From Spirochaetae bacterium HGW-Spirochaetae-2 (GTDB lineage: Bacteria > Spirochaetota > Spirochaetia > Sphaerochaetales > Sphaerochaetaceae), in assembly GCA_002839355.1 (NCBI GenBank), contig PGXW01000028.1, forward strand, positions 1 to 64,000: a stretch of DNA of 64,000 bases. The letters are read 5' to 3'. Positions 34,568 to 43,207 of this stretch are shown one piece after another (the first letter of the stretch is position 1; each line of letters begins with the position of its first letter). Below the pieces are notes generated by a model. It worked only from the letters and a program-made list of their open reading frames with translations, searched no databases and was not told where the DNA came from. The translations under genes were made by a program, and so were the position numbers.

Positions 34568-35299
34568 TCAGATATCTTGTAGTCTCCAGGTAGCCTCGCC
34601 AGGTTCGGAGACGACAGAAGCGAGATAATCCCACACCACATCCCGTGGAGGAGGCGCGACAATTGTGAGCCGCTGCTTCTTCACCGGGTGGATAAAAGAG
34701 ATTTCCCTGGCATGCAAGTGGATGCCACCGTCTTCATTGGATCGTGGCGAGCCATACTTCAAATCGCCCTTGATATGGCTGCCCATTGCGGCCAATTGTG
34801 CCCGAATCTGGTGGTGTCGTCCCGTAAGCAGTCCGATCTCGAGCAGAAAAAACGACTTGGAGGCCGCAACCGTGCGGTAGGTCATGCTGGCCTTCTGGCT
34901 ATTTTTCCTTTCGTGTGCAGTCGCGGCCGATTTGTTCTTCACCGAATCGCGGGTCAGGTAATGGACAACCAACCCCTCGTCCATCGATGGGAGCCGGTCG
35001 ACGACAGCCCAGTAGGTCTTCGTCATGTCGTCGTCGGAACGGAACATCGCATTCAAACGCACCAACGCCTTCTCGGTCTTGGCATATACGACAATACCGC
35101 TGGTCGGCCGGTCGATCCTATGGGGTATGCCGAGATAGATATTGCCGGTCTTTCCGTAGGTGACGCGGAGGTAATCCTGCACTTCGTCAGCCAGCGTCGC
35201 ATCACCGGTCTTGTCCCCCTGGACAAGTTCCCCGGGAAGTTTGTTTATTATGATCAGATGGTTGTCTTCGAATAGAATCCTGGAAGCAAGTTTATGCAT
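34568..35299 (-). CDS. RluA-family RNA pseudouridine synthase
   Basis: Converts specific uridines in rRNA or tRNA to pseudouridine. The 243-aa product has IINKLPGELVQGDKT, the catalytic HRIDRPTSGIVVYAKT (Asp in HRxDR), TGRHHQIRAQLAAMG and IKGDLKYG. No S4 domain, so it resembles the shorter RluA/RluC-type catalytic core; the target position cannot be assigned. The start MHKLASRILF overlaps the parC stop by 8 bp, which places it third in the parE-parC-rluA operon. Confidence 0.93.
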   Translation of the reverse strand: MHKLASRILFEDNHLIIINKLPGELVQGDKTGDATLADEVQDYLRVTYGKTGNIYLGIPHRIDRPTSGIVVYAKTEKALVRLNAMFRSDDDMTKTYWAVVDRLPSMDEGLVVHYLTRDSVKNKSAATAHERKNSQKASMTYRTVAASKSFFLLEIGLLTGRHHQIRAQLAAMGSHIKGDLKYGSPRSNEDGGIHLHAREISFIHPVKKQRLTIVAPPPRDVVWDYLASVVSEPGEATWRLQDI

Positions 35300-37301
35300 C
35301 GGTCGTGTCCTCTTGTGGTTCGTCGTCGAACGGGTCGATATCCTTGAACAGGGAAGGTTCGTCTCCATCTTCCCCTTTCGGATCGGCTTCGTGTTTTATG
35401 CGTAGCGTCTGTGCCTCTTTCGTGGTCAAACGCACGCCGTTGGCCTTCACTCCCTTCACCAGGAAACGGGAGAAGTAGGTGCGGTCCTCCAGATTCTTGT
35501 ATCCCTTGCCCTTCTTGAACACAATCGTAATCCTCGCATCGTCGAGGACCGAGAGGGTGAACAGCTTGTAGTTGCCCTCGGGCAACAGCTCGTAGGTCCT
35601 GTTGAGAATGTACTGGGTTATCTTGCACCGCTTGATGAACAGGTACTTCAGCGATTTTTCCTGATAGACGATGGTGAAGACCAGCTGTTCCAACACTTCC
35701 TTCTCGGCCAACACGCAGTAGCGCATACTCTTGCCCACAAATAGCTTCTCGGGAGCGTCGGTGACAAAATAGGTGCCTTCCTTCTGGATAATCAGGATCC
35801 GGTCGAAAGGCGACACCAGGTACTGGTTCGTTCCGCTCTTCAGTCCATAACCCAAGTATCCGGAAGCGGCATCGTATTTCAACATGAGGTCCCTATTGGC
35901 CACCTCGCGGACATCGGTCTTCTTGAAGGATCCGATGACGGTCTTCCGTTGCCACATGGAGGGATTCGCCAGCTTCTTCACTTCCTCCAGATAGGTGAGC
36001 GCGTATTCGATGATATGGGACAGGTGCCAATCGATCTGCTCGATCCGTGTGTTGATCTCATCGATCTCGGCATGGTTCTTCTCGATATCGAACAGGCTGA
36101 TACGCCGTATGGGAATCTTGAGCAACCTGTCCACATCCTCGGTGGTCACAGGACGGGCAAGCTGTTCGGCAAAGGGTTTGAAACCGGATATGACCGCTTT
36201 TTCGACCTCGTCCTGGGTCCGCTTCTGCTCGATTCGCTTGTAGATGCGTTCTTCGACGAAAATCCGCTCCAATGTACGGGCATGCAGACGATCCAGGAGG
36301 TGGCTCTTCTCCATCTCCAATTCCCGTCGCAAGACCTCCACGAGGAACTTCGCGTGGTAATGGATCATTTCTGAAACCGGCATGATCCGCGGAACGCCCT
36401 CACAGATGACCAGGGGATTGACCGATATGGATTGCTCGCAAGCCGTAAAGCCATAGAGTGCATCGACCACATCTTCGGAATAGGTGTTTCGGGCAAGCAC
36501 CACTTCTATGTTGACCTTGTCGGTAGTGAAATCGTTGATGCTGGCTATCTTGAGTTTCCCCTTCTTCGCGGCATCCTCGATCGACTTGATCATCTTCTCA
36601 GTTGTGACACCGAAGGGCAATTCCTCTATTACTATCCGCTTCGGATCCTTGGTGTTCAATTTCGCACGCACCAGGATTTTTCCGGTTCCTTCGGCATACG
36701 ACGAGACATCCATGAATCCACCGGTGATGAAATCGGGATACAATTCGAAGCCATCTCCGTTGAGGACGGCTTTCACCGCATCTATGACTTCCATGAGATT
36801 GTGGGGAAGGATACGGGTGGACATGCCAACCGCGATACCTTCGGCCCCCTGGATCAGTACGATCGGCAATTTGGCGGGAAAGGACAAGGGTTCCTTGTTC
36901 CTGCCATCGTAGGAATCGACGAATTCCGTCAATTCGGGATTGTAGAGGACCTTCTTGGCGAAGGGAAGGACTCGGCATTCGATGTATCGTGGAGCTGCGG
37001 CCGAGTCGCCTGTCATGATATTTCCGAAGTTTCCCTGCCGGTCGATGAACAACTCCATATTCGCAAGGTTCACCAAGGCATCGCCTATGGAGGCATCGCC
37101 ATGCGGATGGTATTTCATGCAATGGCCGACTACGTTGGCGACCTTGTGGAACTTGCCGTCATCCATTTCGAACAACGAATGCATGATCCGTCGCTGAACG
37201 GGCTTCAGTCCGTCGATGATATCGGGAATCGCGCGGTCCTTGATCACATAGGATGCGTATTCGAGGAAATTTTCTTTGAAAACCGTTTCTGCGTGTGCCA
37301 T
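35292..37301 (-). CDS. parC: Topoisomerase IV subunit A (ParC/GyrA family)
   Basis: Breakage-rejoining subunit, 669 aa, shorter than GyrA because the C-terminal beta-pinwheel is replaced by a short tail. Motifs: YVIKDRAIPDIIDGLKPVQRR, KYHPHGDASIGDALVNL, catalytic Tyr106 in AAPRYIECR, and GIAVGMSTRILPHN. The acidic C-terminus (from about 640) is low-complexity. Starts at a TAATG overlap with parE. The set parE-parC resembles the second topoisomerase pair of spirochaetes and Bacteroidetes. The name ParC rather than GyrA rests on length and on the partner's parE-like layout. Confidence 0.88.
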   Translation of the reverse strand: MAHAETVFKENFLEYASYVIKDRAIPDIIDGLKPVQRRIMHSLFEMDDGKFHKVANVVGHCMKYHPHGDASIGDALVNLANMELFIDRQGNFGNIMTGDSAAAPRYIECRVLPFAKKVLYNPELTEFVDSYDGRNKEPLSFPAKLPIVLIQGAEGIAVGMSTRILPHNLMEVIDAVKAVLNGDGFELYPDFITGGFMDVSSYAEGTGKILVRAKLNTKDPKRIVIEELPFGVTTEKMIKSIEDAAKKGKLKIASINDFTTDKVNIEVVLARNTYSEDVVDALYGFTACEQSISVNPLVICEGVPRIMPVSEMIHYHAKFLVEVLRRELEMEKSHLLDRLHARTLERIFVEERIYKRIEQKRTQDEVEKAVISGFKPFAEQLARPVTTEDVDRLLKIPIRRISLFDIEKNHAEIDEINTRIEQIDWHLSHIIEYALTYLEEVKKLANPSMWQRKTVIGSFKKTDVREVANRDLMLKYDAASGYLGYGLKSGTNQYLVSPFDRILIIQKEGTYFVTDAPEKLFVGKSMRYCVLAEKEVLEQLVFTIVYQEKSLKYLFIKRCKITQYILNRTYELLPEGNYKLFTLSVLDDARITIVFKKGKGYKNLEDRTYFSRFLVKGVKANGVRLTTKEAQTLRIKHEADPKGEDGDEPSLFKDIDPFDDEPQEDTTDA

Positions 37302-39118
37302 TAGATGAGATTCTCCATGATGAATTCACGTCTGTCGGGGGTATTGTCGCCCATATAGAATTTCATCGTCAGATGCATTTCCCGAGAAGAGGCGATGGAG
37401 ACGGGAATCAGCCGCATCTCCTCGCCGATGAACTGGCGGAACTCGGAGGGGTTGATTTCTCCCAGACCTTTGAATCGGGTGATCTCGGCTCCGCGTATCC
37501 GCGCGACCGCCTCATCCCGTTGCGACTCATTGTAACAGTAGACCGTTTCCTGCTTGTTGCGGACCCGGAACAACGGAGTCTCAAGAATGAACAACCGTCC
37601 GGCAAGGACCATATCCTCGAAATAGGTGAGGAAATAGGTCATGAGCAGATTCCTGATATGGAAGCCGTCGGTATCGGCGTCGGTCGCTATGATTACCCGG
37701 CCGTAGCGCAATCCGTCTATGCCATTTTCCATGCCCAGGGCAATCATGAGATTGTACAGCTCTTCGTTCTTGTAGATTTCCGTCCGTTTCTTATCAAATA
37801 CGTTCAAAACCTTGCCCCGCAGGCTGAAGATCGCCTGGGTATAGACGTCGCGGACTCCCACCATGGACCCGGAAGCCGAATCCCCCTCGGTGAGGAAGAT
37901 CATGGTCTTCTCGCCCTTCTCTCCGTTTTGGTTGAGATGGTATTTGCAGTCCTTGAGTTTCGGAATGTTTATGGAGACTTTCTTCGCAGCATCCCGCGCA
38001 GCACCTTTCACTGCAGCCAGCTCCTTGCGCAACCGTTCGTTGCTGGCGATCTTCTCCGACAGCTTGTTTGCATCGTCCGGATGCTTCATGAGAAAATCGA
38101 CAATGGCTTCACGAACCTCCAGGGTAATCCAGGTGCGGACCTCGGTATTGCCCAACTTGTTCTTGGTCTGGCTCTCGAAGACCGGATCCTGCAGCTTGAT
38201 GGAGATCGCTCCGGTCAATCCGTCGCGGACATCGGGTGCGGTATAGGCTTTCTTGTAGTATTCGTTGATGCCTTTCAGAATCCCTTCCTTGAATGCCCAA
38301 AGGTGTGTTCCACCATCGCTGGTATGCTGTCCGTTCACGTAGGAGAAATAATTCTCCCCGTAGTTCTGGGTATGGGTAAAGGCGAATTCGAGCCGGTCTC
38401 CCTGGTGGTGGATCGTCGTGTACATCCCTTCCACCCCCACCTGCTTGTCGAGCAGGTCGAGCAATCCGTGTTTGCTGGCGAATATCTTCTTGTTGTAATC
38501 GATCGAGAGCCCGGTATTCAGGTACGCATAGTTCCAAATCCGCTCCTCGATGAACTCATCCCGATACTGGTAGTCCCCGAAAATCGCAGGATCGTGGTCG
38601 GGGATGAACTCGATCAACGTTCCGTTCGGTTCCCCGGACTTCCCCTTCTTCTGGTCGGCGAATTCACCTTTCGCGAAGGTTGCTTCGAAAAATGCCCCAT
38701 CGCGGTAGGAGACGACCCTGAAATGGGAAGACAGCGCGTTGACAGCCTTGGTTCCCACACCGTTCAGGCCGACGGAGAACTGGAACACCTCGTTGTTGAA
38801 CTTGCCGCCCGTGTTGATGATGGATACGCAATCGATGACTTTCCCCAACGGTATGCCCCGGCCGAAGTCGCGGACGGACACCTTGTCGCCCTCCACCCGG
38901 ATGGTGATCCTGGCACCGTAATCCATGATGAATTCGTCGACACTGTTGTCGATCACCTCTTTCAACAGGACATAGATGCCGTCCTCGAAATGGGAGCCGT
39001 CACCGAGGCGCCCGATATACATGCCGGGACGCAAACGTATATGTTCAAGAGCGCTCAATGTCTGTATCTTGCTCTCATCGTAGGCTGCTGGACCTGCTGC
39101 GGATTTCTTCTTTGCCAT
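37301..39118 (-). CDS. parE: Topoisomerase IV subunit B (ParE/GyrB family)
   Basis: ATPase subunit of 605 aa. GHKL ATP site: IRLRPGMYIGRLGDG, KEVIDNSVDEF, VRDFGRGIPLG, NTGGKFNN and GLNGVGTKAVNALS. The transducer domain follows, then the Toprim metal site EGDSASGSM (about 410) and DADTDGFHIRNLL (about 481), ending ITRFKGLGEINPSEFR. At about 600 residues it is the short form without GyrB inserts. First gene of the parE-parC-pseudouridine synthase operon; no clear promoter was identified in the gap to the GntR regulator gene. Confidence 0.9.
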   Translation of the reverse strand: MAKKKSAAGPAAYDESKIQTLSALEHIRLRPGMYIGRLGDGSHFEDGIYVLLKEVIDNSVDEFIMDYGARITIRVEGDKVSVRDFGRGIPLGKVIDCVSIINTGGKFNNEVFQFSVGLNGVGTKAVNALSSHFRVVSYRDGAFFEATFAKGEFADQKKGKSGEPNGTLIEFIPDHDPAIFGDYQYRDEFIEERIWNYAYLNTGLSIDYNKKIFASKHGLLDLLDKQVGVEGMYTTIHHQGDRLEFAFTHTQNYGENYFSYVNGQHTSDGGTHLWAFKEGILKGINEYYKKAYTAPDVRDGLTGAISIKLQDPVFESQTKNKLGNTEVRTWITLEVREAIVDFLMKHPDDANKLSEKIASNERLRKELAAVKGAARDAAKKVSINIPKLKDCKYHLNQNGEKGEKTMIFLTEGDSASGSMVGVRDVYTQAIFSLRGKVLNVFDKKRTEIYKNEELYNLMIALGMENGIDGLRYGRVIIATDADTDGFHIRNLLMTYFLTYFEDMVLAGRLFILETPLFRVRNKQETVYCYNESQRDEAVARIRGAEITRFKGLGEINPSEFRQFIGEEMRLIPVSIASSREMHLTMKFYMGDNTPDRREFIMENLI

Positions 39119-39176
39119 GGGTACTCAGTATATACGCTTTACCGGTAATTGGAAAGTATCCACCGGTAACGGCCAG

Positions 39177-39875
39177 TTACCGGGATTGGTAATCGTGTGA
39201 GGAAATCCACGTTTCCGTATGCGCATGGACACATGCGACCGCTTGCTGGGAATTCCTTTGCATGATCGCATTGTGCAGGTTCCTATGGGCTTCATAGACT
39301 CCCGAGTGGATGGGATTGATCGTCGGGGCGAATAATTCGATCACAAAATTATAGATGTTTTCGACAATGGGATTATGGGAATACTTGCCAAGCAGGCGGT
39401 GGTACCGGATATCGTAGGAGCTTGCCTTCTCCGAAGAAACCGATTCCTTCCCAAGCTCTTCAAGAAAGTCGGCCATGGCAATGTCCAATTGATGCAAGTC
39501 GTCCTCGTCGGCATTTTCGATCACCAACCGGACAATACCCTCCTCCAACAGTTCCCGCACCTGGGTAAGCGACCGGTAGTCCCGCTCCTGGACGAGAATC
39601 TGGAAAAGATGGGCATCGAACAGCCGTTTGTTCGAGGCGGTGGCGATAAACGTTCCGGCTCCCCGTCTGATCTCCAACACACCATAGGCGCACAGCACCT
39701 TCACAGCCTCACGGACCGAGCCCCGCCCGACTTGCAGGCTCTCGGCGAGTACTGTTTCATTGGGAATCATGTCACCTGGCTGCAATTTGCGTTCAATCAG
39801 CAGTTCCTTTATCTTCTCGACAACGACTTCCACCGCAGAGGGTCGCCGTCCGTTTACTGCAAACATGTCTTCCAT
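39177..39875 (-). CDS. GntR-family regulator with FCD domain (FadR subfamily)
   Basis: The 232-aa product has a winged helix (KIKELLIERKLQPGDMIPNETVLAESLQVGRGSVREAVKVL, residues ~20-60, then GVLEIRRGAGTFIA) and an all-helical FCD ligand domain (VRELLEEGIVRLVIENA, DIRYHRLLGKYSHNPIVENIYNF, AHRNLHNAIMQRNSQQAV) with His/Asp residues placed to bind a metal and a sugar-acid-type ligand. Such regulators usually repress sugar-acid operons. It follows the TRAP/transketolase operon on the same strand after 83 bp and has its own promoter, so it is the likely local regulator. Confidence 0.88.
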   Translation of the reverse strand: MEDMFAVNGRRPSAVEVVVEKIKELLIERKLQPGDMIPNETVLAESLQVGRGSVREAVKVLCAYGVLEIRRGAGTFIATASNKRLFDAHLFQILVQERDYRSLTQVRELLEEGIVRLVIENADEDDLHQLDIAMADFLEELGKESVSSEKASSYDIRYHRLLGKYSHNPIVENIYNFVIELFAPTINPIHSGVYEAHRNLHNAIMQRNSQQAVACVHAHTETWISSHDYQSR

Positions 39876-39913
39876 CGACCAGACACTCCAATGTTTAGGG
39901 ATTCGGATACGAT

Positions 39914-39942
39914 ATGATACCGCGACAACCTATTTGTTGCAA
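39914..39942 (-). promoter_or_regulatory. Promoter of the GntR/FCD regulator gene
   Basis: On the minus strand TTGCAA (39942-39937), 17 bp, TATCAT (39919-39914). Start point near 39907, about 30 bp before the ATG. It separates the regulator from the operon upstream. Confidence 0.5.
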
Positions 39943-39958
39943 TGTTCAAGGCACATCT

Positions 39959-40303
39959 TCAATCCTTATAATCATCCCGGGCGGGTGTAAAGCATTCCAA
40001 CAATTCGGTATCCTCCAACACCACCGACCCGTGGGGATCGTTGGGGGCGAAGTAGTAGGCGTCCCCCGCCGTGAGTTCCAGGATTTCTCCATTGCCCTTG
40101 ATGAACTTTATCCGGCCCTTCATGACAATACCATTCTGTGACTGGACATGTGTATGCATCTCCAATATGGCGTCCTTTTCCAGATAGAACCAGCACATCA
40201 TGGTGTCCTCGTCGTAGGTGAGTGTCACCCGGTCGATTCCCACAGCCCGCTGTACGCGTGGATCAGTGGAGAGACTGCCCCTGTGTTTTCGTAGTGGTGC
40301 CAT
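39959..40303 (-). CDS. KdgF-like cupin
   Basis: Single-domain cupin of 114 aa. Metal ligands appear as MHTHVQSQNG (two His and Gln) and the later His in NDPHGS; MKGRIKFI and LTAGDAYYFAPNDPHG are the two cupin strand motifs. The end ECFTPARDDYKD resembles the FSPPREDY tail of KdgF, which linearises unsaturated uronates. That likeness suggests a role on an unstable sugar acid or ring form, but is no proof. Start at a TAATG overlap with the transaldolase-family gene behind AAGGAG. Last gene of the catabolic operon. Confidence 0.75.
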   Translation of the reverse strand: MAPLRKHRGSLSTDPRVQRAVGIDRVTLTYDEDTMMCWFYLEKDAILEMHTHVQSQNGIVMKGRIKFIKGNGEILELTAGDAYYFAPNDPHGSVVLEDTELLECFTPARDDYKD

Positions 40304-41355
40304 TATCGGTTTCTCCTTCTCTGTGCGATATAGTCGAGTAGCAGTGTCCACCCCTTCATGAAGGACGTGCGGAACAGTTCCACTCCGCCAAAATCGAAAT
40401 ACTCGTCCGGTTGCATCCCATCGGCGGCATAGGCACGCCTGAAGTCGGGAAGCTTCGCCAATAATTCATCGATTATGCGGGAATCGGGCATCGCATCGAT
40501 CCGCGCAACTGCAGGAAGGTCCTTTTCGATCAAGGTGTCGGCCGATCCCTCCCAATTGATAGTGATATGGAGGTCTCCACCGACCAATTCGGTGAAATCC
40601 TCGAGTTTCCTGGCACCTCCCCCGATCATGATTCCCGGATACCGCCGCTGCAGCATCAATGCATATTGCTTCTTGGCGATCACCAGCCCTGCCCACTTCA
40701 CCGCATCATCGGAAATCTCCAAGCCTTGTGCCTTGATTACACGCTTGAAGTGGTCGTCGAGGATCCCGGTGATATGGGTCACATAGAAGGGAGGCGTCTT
40801 CCCACTTGCGGCGGATGCCCGGTTGTATGCCTCGCAAATCGAGACAGCTTGGGAAATCCCCATCACTTCCGTGGCCATGGTGGGAATATCCAAGGTTACC
40901 AGACTTGCGATCGCTTCGATCCCGGGTTCGGTGACAGGAATCTTCACGGTGATGTTCGGACCGATCTTCCTATTCTCCAGACCTTCATCGATGATACTCT
41001 TGGCGTCTTCCTCGGCGAACGGATCGCCTTGGATGGTGACGAACCCCGCCCTGCCTTCCGAAGATTCGTACATGGGCATGAACAGATCGCTCAAGCGCGA
41101 GACCATGATCCGTTGTACCAGGGAAGCCAACTGGGAATCGTCCGCCACATGCGGCACCAGCATGTCGACCGTGCGTCGCACGTCGGCAAGATCGTCAGGG
41201 GAAGAAAAGAGTTTCGATACATAGCTCGGGTTTGTGGTACATCCCACCGCGCCGGCTGCGATAGCGGCTTTCGCCTGTTCGATCGTTGGATTGTTGATCC
41301 AGAACCGGGTCGGTGTCTGTTCGTTTATCCGATGGAAATATCCGGATTTGTTCAT
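40303..41355 (-). CDS. Transaldolase-family protein
   Basis: A 350-aa TAL/FSA-family TIM barrel. Visible are FWINNPTIEQAKAAIAAGAVGCTTNPSYV (family TNPS motif), the Schiff-base Lys in NITVKIPVTEPGIEAI, and MIGGGARKLEDFTELVGGDLHITINW near the C-terminal strands. It is longer than FSA-type enzymes (about 220) and differs from classical TalB, so the substrate is probably not simply sedoheptulose 7-phosphate. Start MNKSGYFHRI follows CAGGAG. It sits between the TRAP permease and the cupin, with a split transketolase upstream in the same operon; a dedicated aldol cleavage or transfer step is likely. Confidence 0.8.
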   Translation of the reverse strand: MNKSGYFHRINEQTPTRFWINNPTIEQAKAAIAAGAVGCTTNPSYVSKLFSSPDDLADVRRTVDMLVPHVADDSQLASLVQRIMVSRLSDLFMPMYESSEGRAGFVTIQGDPFAEEDAKSIIDEGLENRKIGPNITVKIPVTEPGIEAIASLVTLDIPTMATEVMGISQAVSICEAYNRASAASGKTPPFYVTHITGILDDHFKRVIKAQGLEISDDAVKWAGLVIAKKQYALMLQRRYPGIMIGGGARKLEDFTELVGGDLHITINWEGSADTLIEKDLPAVARIDAMPDSRIIDELLAKLPDFRRAYAADGMQPDEYFDFGGVELFRTSFMKGWTLLLDYIAQRRRNR

Positions 41356-41369
41356 TGAATCGCTCCTGT

Positions 41370-42653
41370 TCAGTTGTTGAATAATAGATTCGGCAACCAC
41401 AAGGAAACTTGTGGGATATAGGTGAGGATCACCAGTGAAATCGCCAAGGTGACCAGATAGGGCGTGACAGCCCGGAATATCTTGCCAACCGGCAACTTGA
41501 CGACCGGACTGAGCATATAGACGCTCATACCGACAGGTGGTGTGATCATACCGATCATGAGGTTGAATACCATGACAACCCCGAAGTGAACCGGGTCGAC
41601 TCCCGCGGCCATCAACGGCGGCAACAGAATCGGTGTGAGGACCATAAGCGCCGCCGTCGTTTCCAGGAACATGCCTGCGATCAACAGTACGATATTCGCC
41701 AGCATGAGGAGGACCGCCGGGTTCTCGGTGATATTGAGCAACAGGGCGGAAACCTGCTGCGGCAACTGCTCAACGGTCAGGGTCCAGGCGAAAATCGCCG
41801 CGGAGGCCACGATGAACAACACGCTTGCGGTGGAACGCAAGGTTTCCCGGCAAACCTTCAAAAATTCCTTCCAGGAGAGTTCCTTGTAAATGGCACTGAG
41901 GATCAGCGCATAGGTCACAGTTATCGCGGCAACTTCCGTCGGTGAGAAATAGCCGCTGAGCATACCGCCCATGAGCATGACCGGCATCAACATCGAAGGC
42001 AACCCCCGCCTGATGGTATGCAACACTTCCTTGCGGGAGAATTTTCCTTCGACACCACGGGGATAATTCCGCTTATGCGCGAAATAGCTCACCTGCATCA
42101 TCAACAACGCGACTATGATCAGTGCGGGAAAGACGCCGGCCATGAGCAGCCGCATCGACGACGTCTCGGCGGCCGCACCATAGATGATCAGAGGAATGCT
42201 GGGAGGGAAGATCGGACCGACCACAGCGGAAGCGGCGGTTATCGCGGCCGAGGCATCCTTCGGGTAGTTCTGTTCGGTCATGGCATCGATTTCGATATTG
42301 CCGAGACCGCCCACATCTGCCAACGCCGCGCCGGAAATGCCGGCGAAAATAAGACTGGCCACGATATTCACTTGGGCGAGACCACCCTTGAGGCGTCCAA
42401 CCAGCAGTTTGGCGAACTCGAACAGCCGTGAGGTTATGCCGGAGTTGTTCATCAATCCGGCGGCCAGGATGAACAAGGGAACAGCAAGCAACGGAAATGA
42501 ATTCAACGATGCGACCATCCGTTGGATCATCACGCTTATCGGAATACCCTGGACAAGCAGGTAGATCGCCGCGGGAACTCCCATGCTGACAGCAATGGGA
42601 AGCCCCGTTGCTATCAACACGAGGAACAGGAGGATAATCATTCCACCACTCAT
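41370..42653 (-). CDS. TRAP transporter large permease (DctM)
   Basis: Main membrane subunit, 427 aa, with about 12 hydrophobic segments. Family blocks: MSGGMIILLFLVLIATGLPIAVSMG, NSFPLLAVPLFILAAGLMNNSGIT, SLIFAGISGAALADVGGLG, AAITAASAVVGPIFPPSIPLIIYG, and MITPPVGMSVYML. Imports an organic acid with sodium or protons. The start codon overlaps the dctQ stop (ATGA) and has AAGGAG. Downstream is the transaldolase-family gene after 14 bp. Confidence 0.95.
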   Translation of the reverse strand: MSGGMIILLFLVLIATGLPIAVSMGVPAAIYLLVQGIPISVMIQRMVASLNSFPLLAVPLFILAAGLMNNSGITSRLFEFAKLLVGRLKGGLAQVNIVASLIFAGISGAALADVGGLGNIEIDAMTEQNYPKDASAAITAASAVVGPIFPPSIPLIIYGAAAETSSMRLLMAGVFPALIIVALLMMQVSYFAHKRNYPRGVEGKFSRKEVLHTIRRGLPSMLMPVMLMGGMLSGYFSPTEVAAITVTYALILSAIYKELSWKEFLKVCRETLRSTASVLFIVASAAIFAWTLTVEQLPQQVSALLLNITENPAVLLMLANIVLLIAGMFLETTAALMVLTPILLPPLMAAGVDPVHFGVVMVFNLMIGMITPPVGMSVYMLSPVVKLPVGKIFRAVTPYLVTLAISLVILTYIPQVSLWLPNLLFNN

Positions 42654-43129
42654 GACAATTCTCCTTTCCGCCCTTTGAAGACATCGAAGGTATGCACGGC
42701 AGCTCCAAGCGACATGGTGACCAGCCCGATCACTATGGGGATATAGAAGAGGATGTTGGGCATGCGCATGGCCGGAGTACGGACACTCCAGTTGCGTGTC
42801 ATGACCTGATTGACCGCAATGAGCAGAAATACCGTGAGGCCTATGCAAAACAGCTCGATGCATATCTCCAGCACCGGCTTGATCCGTTTTGGTACCCGCG
42901 CGGAGAGGATGTCAACGATGATATGCTGCTTGTCGATCGTCAAGACCGGAATCATGAGAAACACCAGGGAGACCAGGCAAAACCGGGCCAACTCCTCGAG
43001 TACGACCGATCCGCTGGAGAAGAAGTTTCGCATGATGATTTGAACCAGCACGCAAGCGAACAACACCAGAAGGAATACTATTGAACTGCTTTCAAGAACT
43101 TTGCTGGTCTTCTGCATGAATTTGTGCAT
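42650..43129 (-). CDS. TRAP transporter small permease (DctQ)
   Basis: Four-helix membrane subunit of 159 aa. MHKFMQKTSKVLESSSIVFLLVLFACVLVQIIMRNFF is followed by VLEELARFCLVSLVFLMIPVLTIDKQHIIVDIL, the DctQ signature, and two further segments. Pairs with DctM. Start chosen at 43129, where GGGAAGGGGATCAT precedes the ATG; an earlier in-frame start adds 22 residues that overlap the hairpin at 43159-43185. Coupled to dctM by a 4-bp overlap. Confidence 0.92.
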   Translation of the reverse strand: MHKFMQKTSKVLESSSIVFLLVLFACVLVQIIMRNFFSSGSVVLEELARFCLVSLVFLMIPVLTIDKQHIIVDILSARVPKRIKPVLEICIELFCIGLTVFLLIAVNQVMTRNWSVRTPAMRMPNILFYIPIVIGLVTMSLGAAVHTFDVFKGRKGELS

Positions 43130-43158
43130 ATGATCCCCTTCCCTTTCGTATAGACAGC

Positions 43159-43185
43159 ACGTGACCGGAGGAGCTCCGGTCACGT
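43159..43185 (-). other. Perfect 12-bp hairpin between dctP and dctQ
   Basis: ACGTGACCGGAG (43159-43170) pairs with CTCCGGTCACGT (43174-43185) around a 3-nt loop. No U-tract follows in the transcript direction. It sits in the only sizeable gap of the operon after tktN (78 bp), between the binding-protein gene and the permease genes, and may stabilise the upstream mRNA or limit read-through. Confidence 0.75.
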
Positions 43186-43207
43186 ATGGTAGCATGAATC
43201 GGTGCGA

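Noticed and set aside
37295..39148. 617-codon open frame on the plus strand opposite parE
   Set aside because: It mirrors the coding frame of parE with no ribosome binding site or recognisable motif; long antisense frames are common here because of codon bias.
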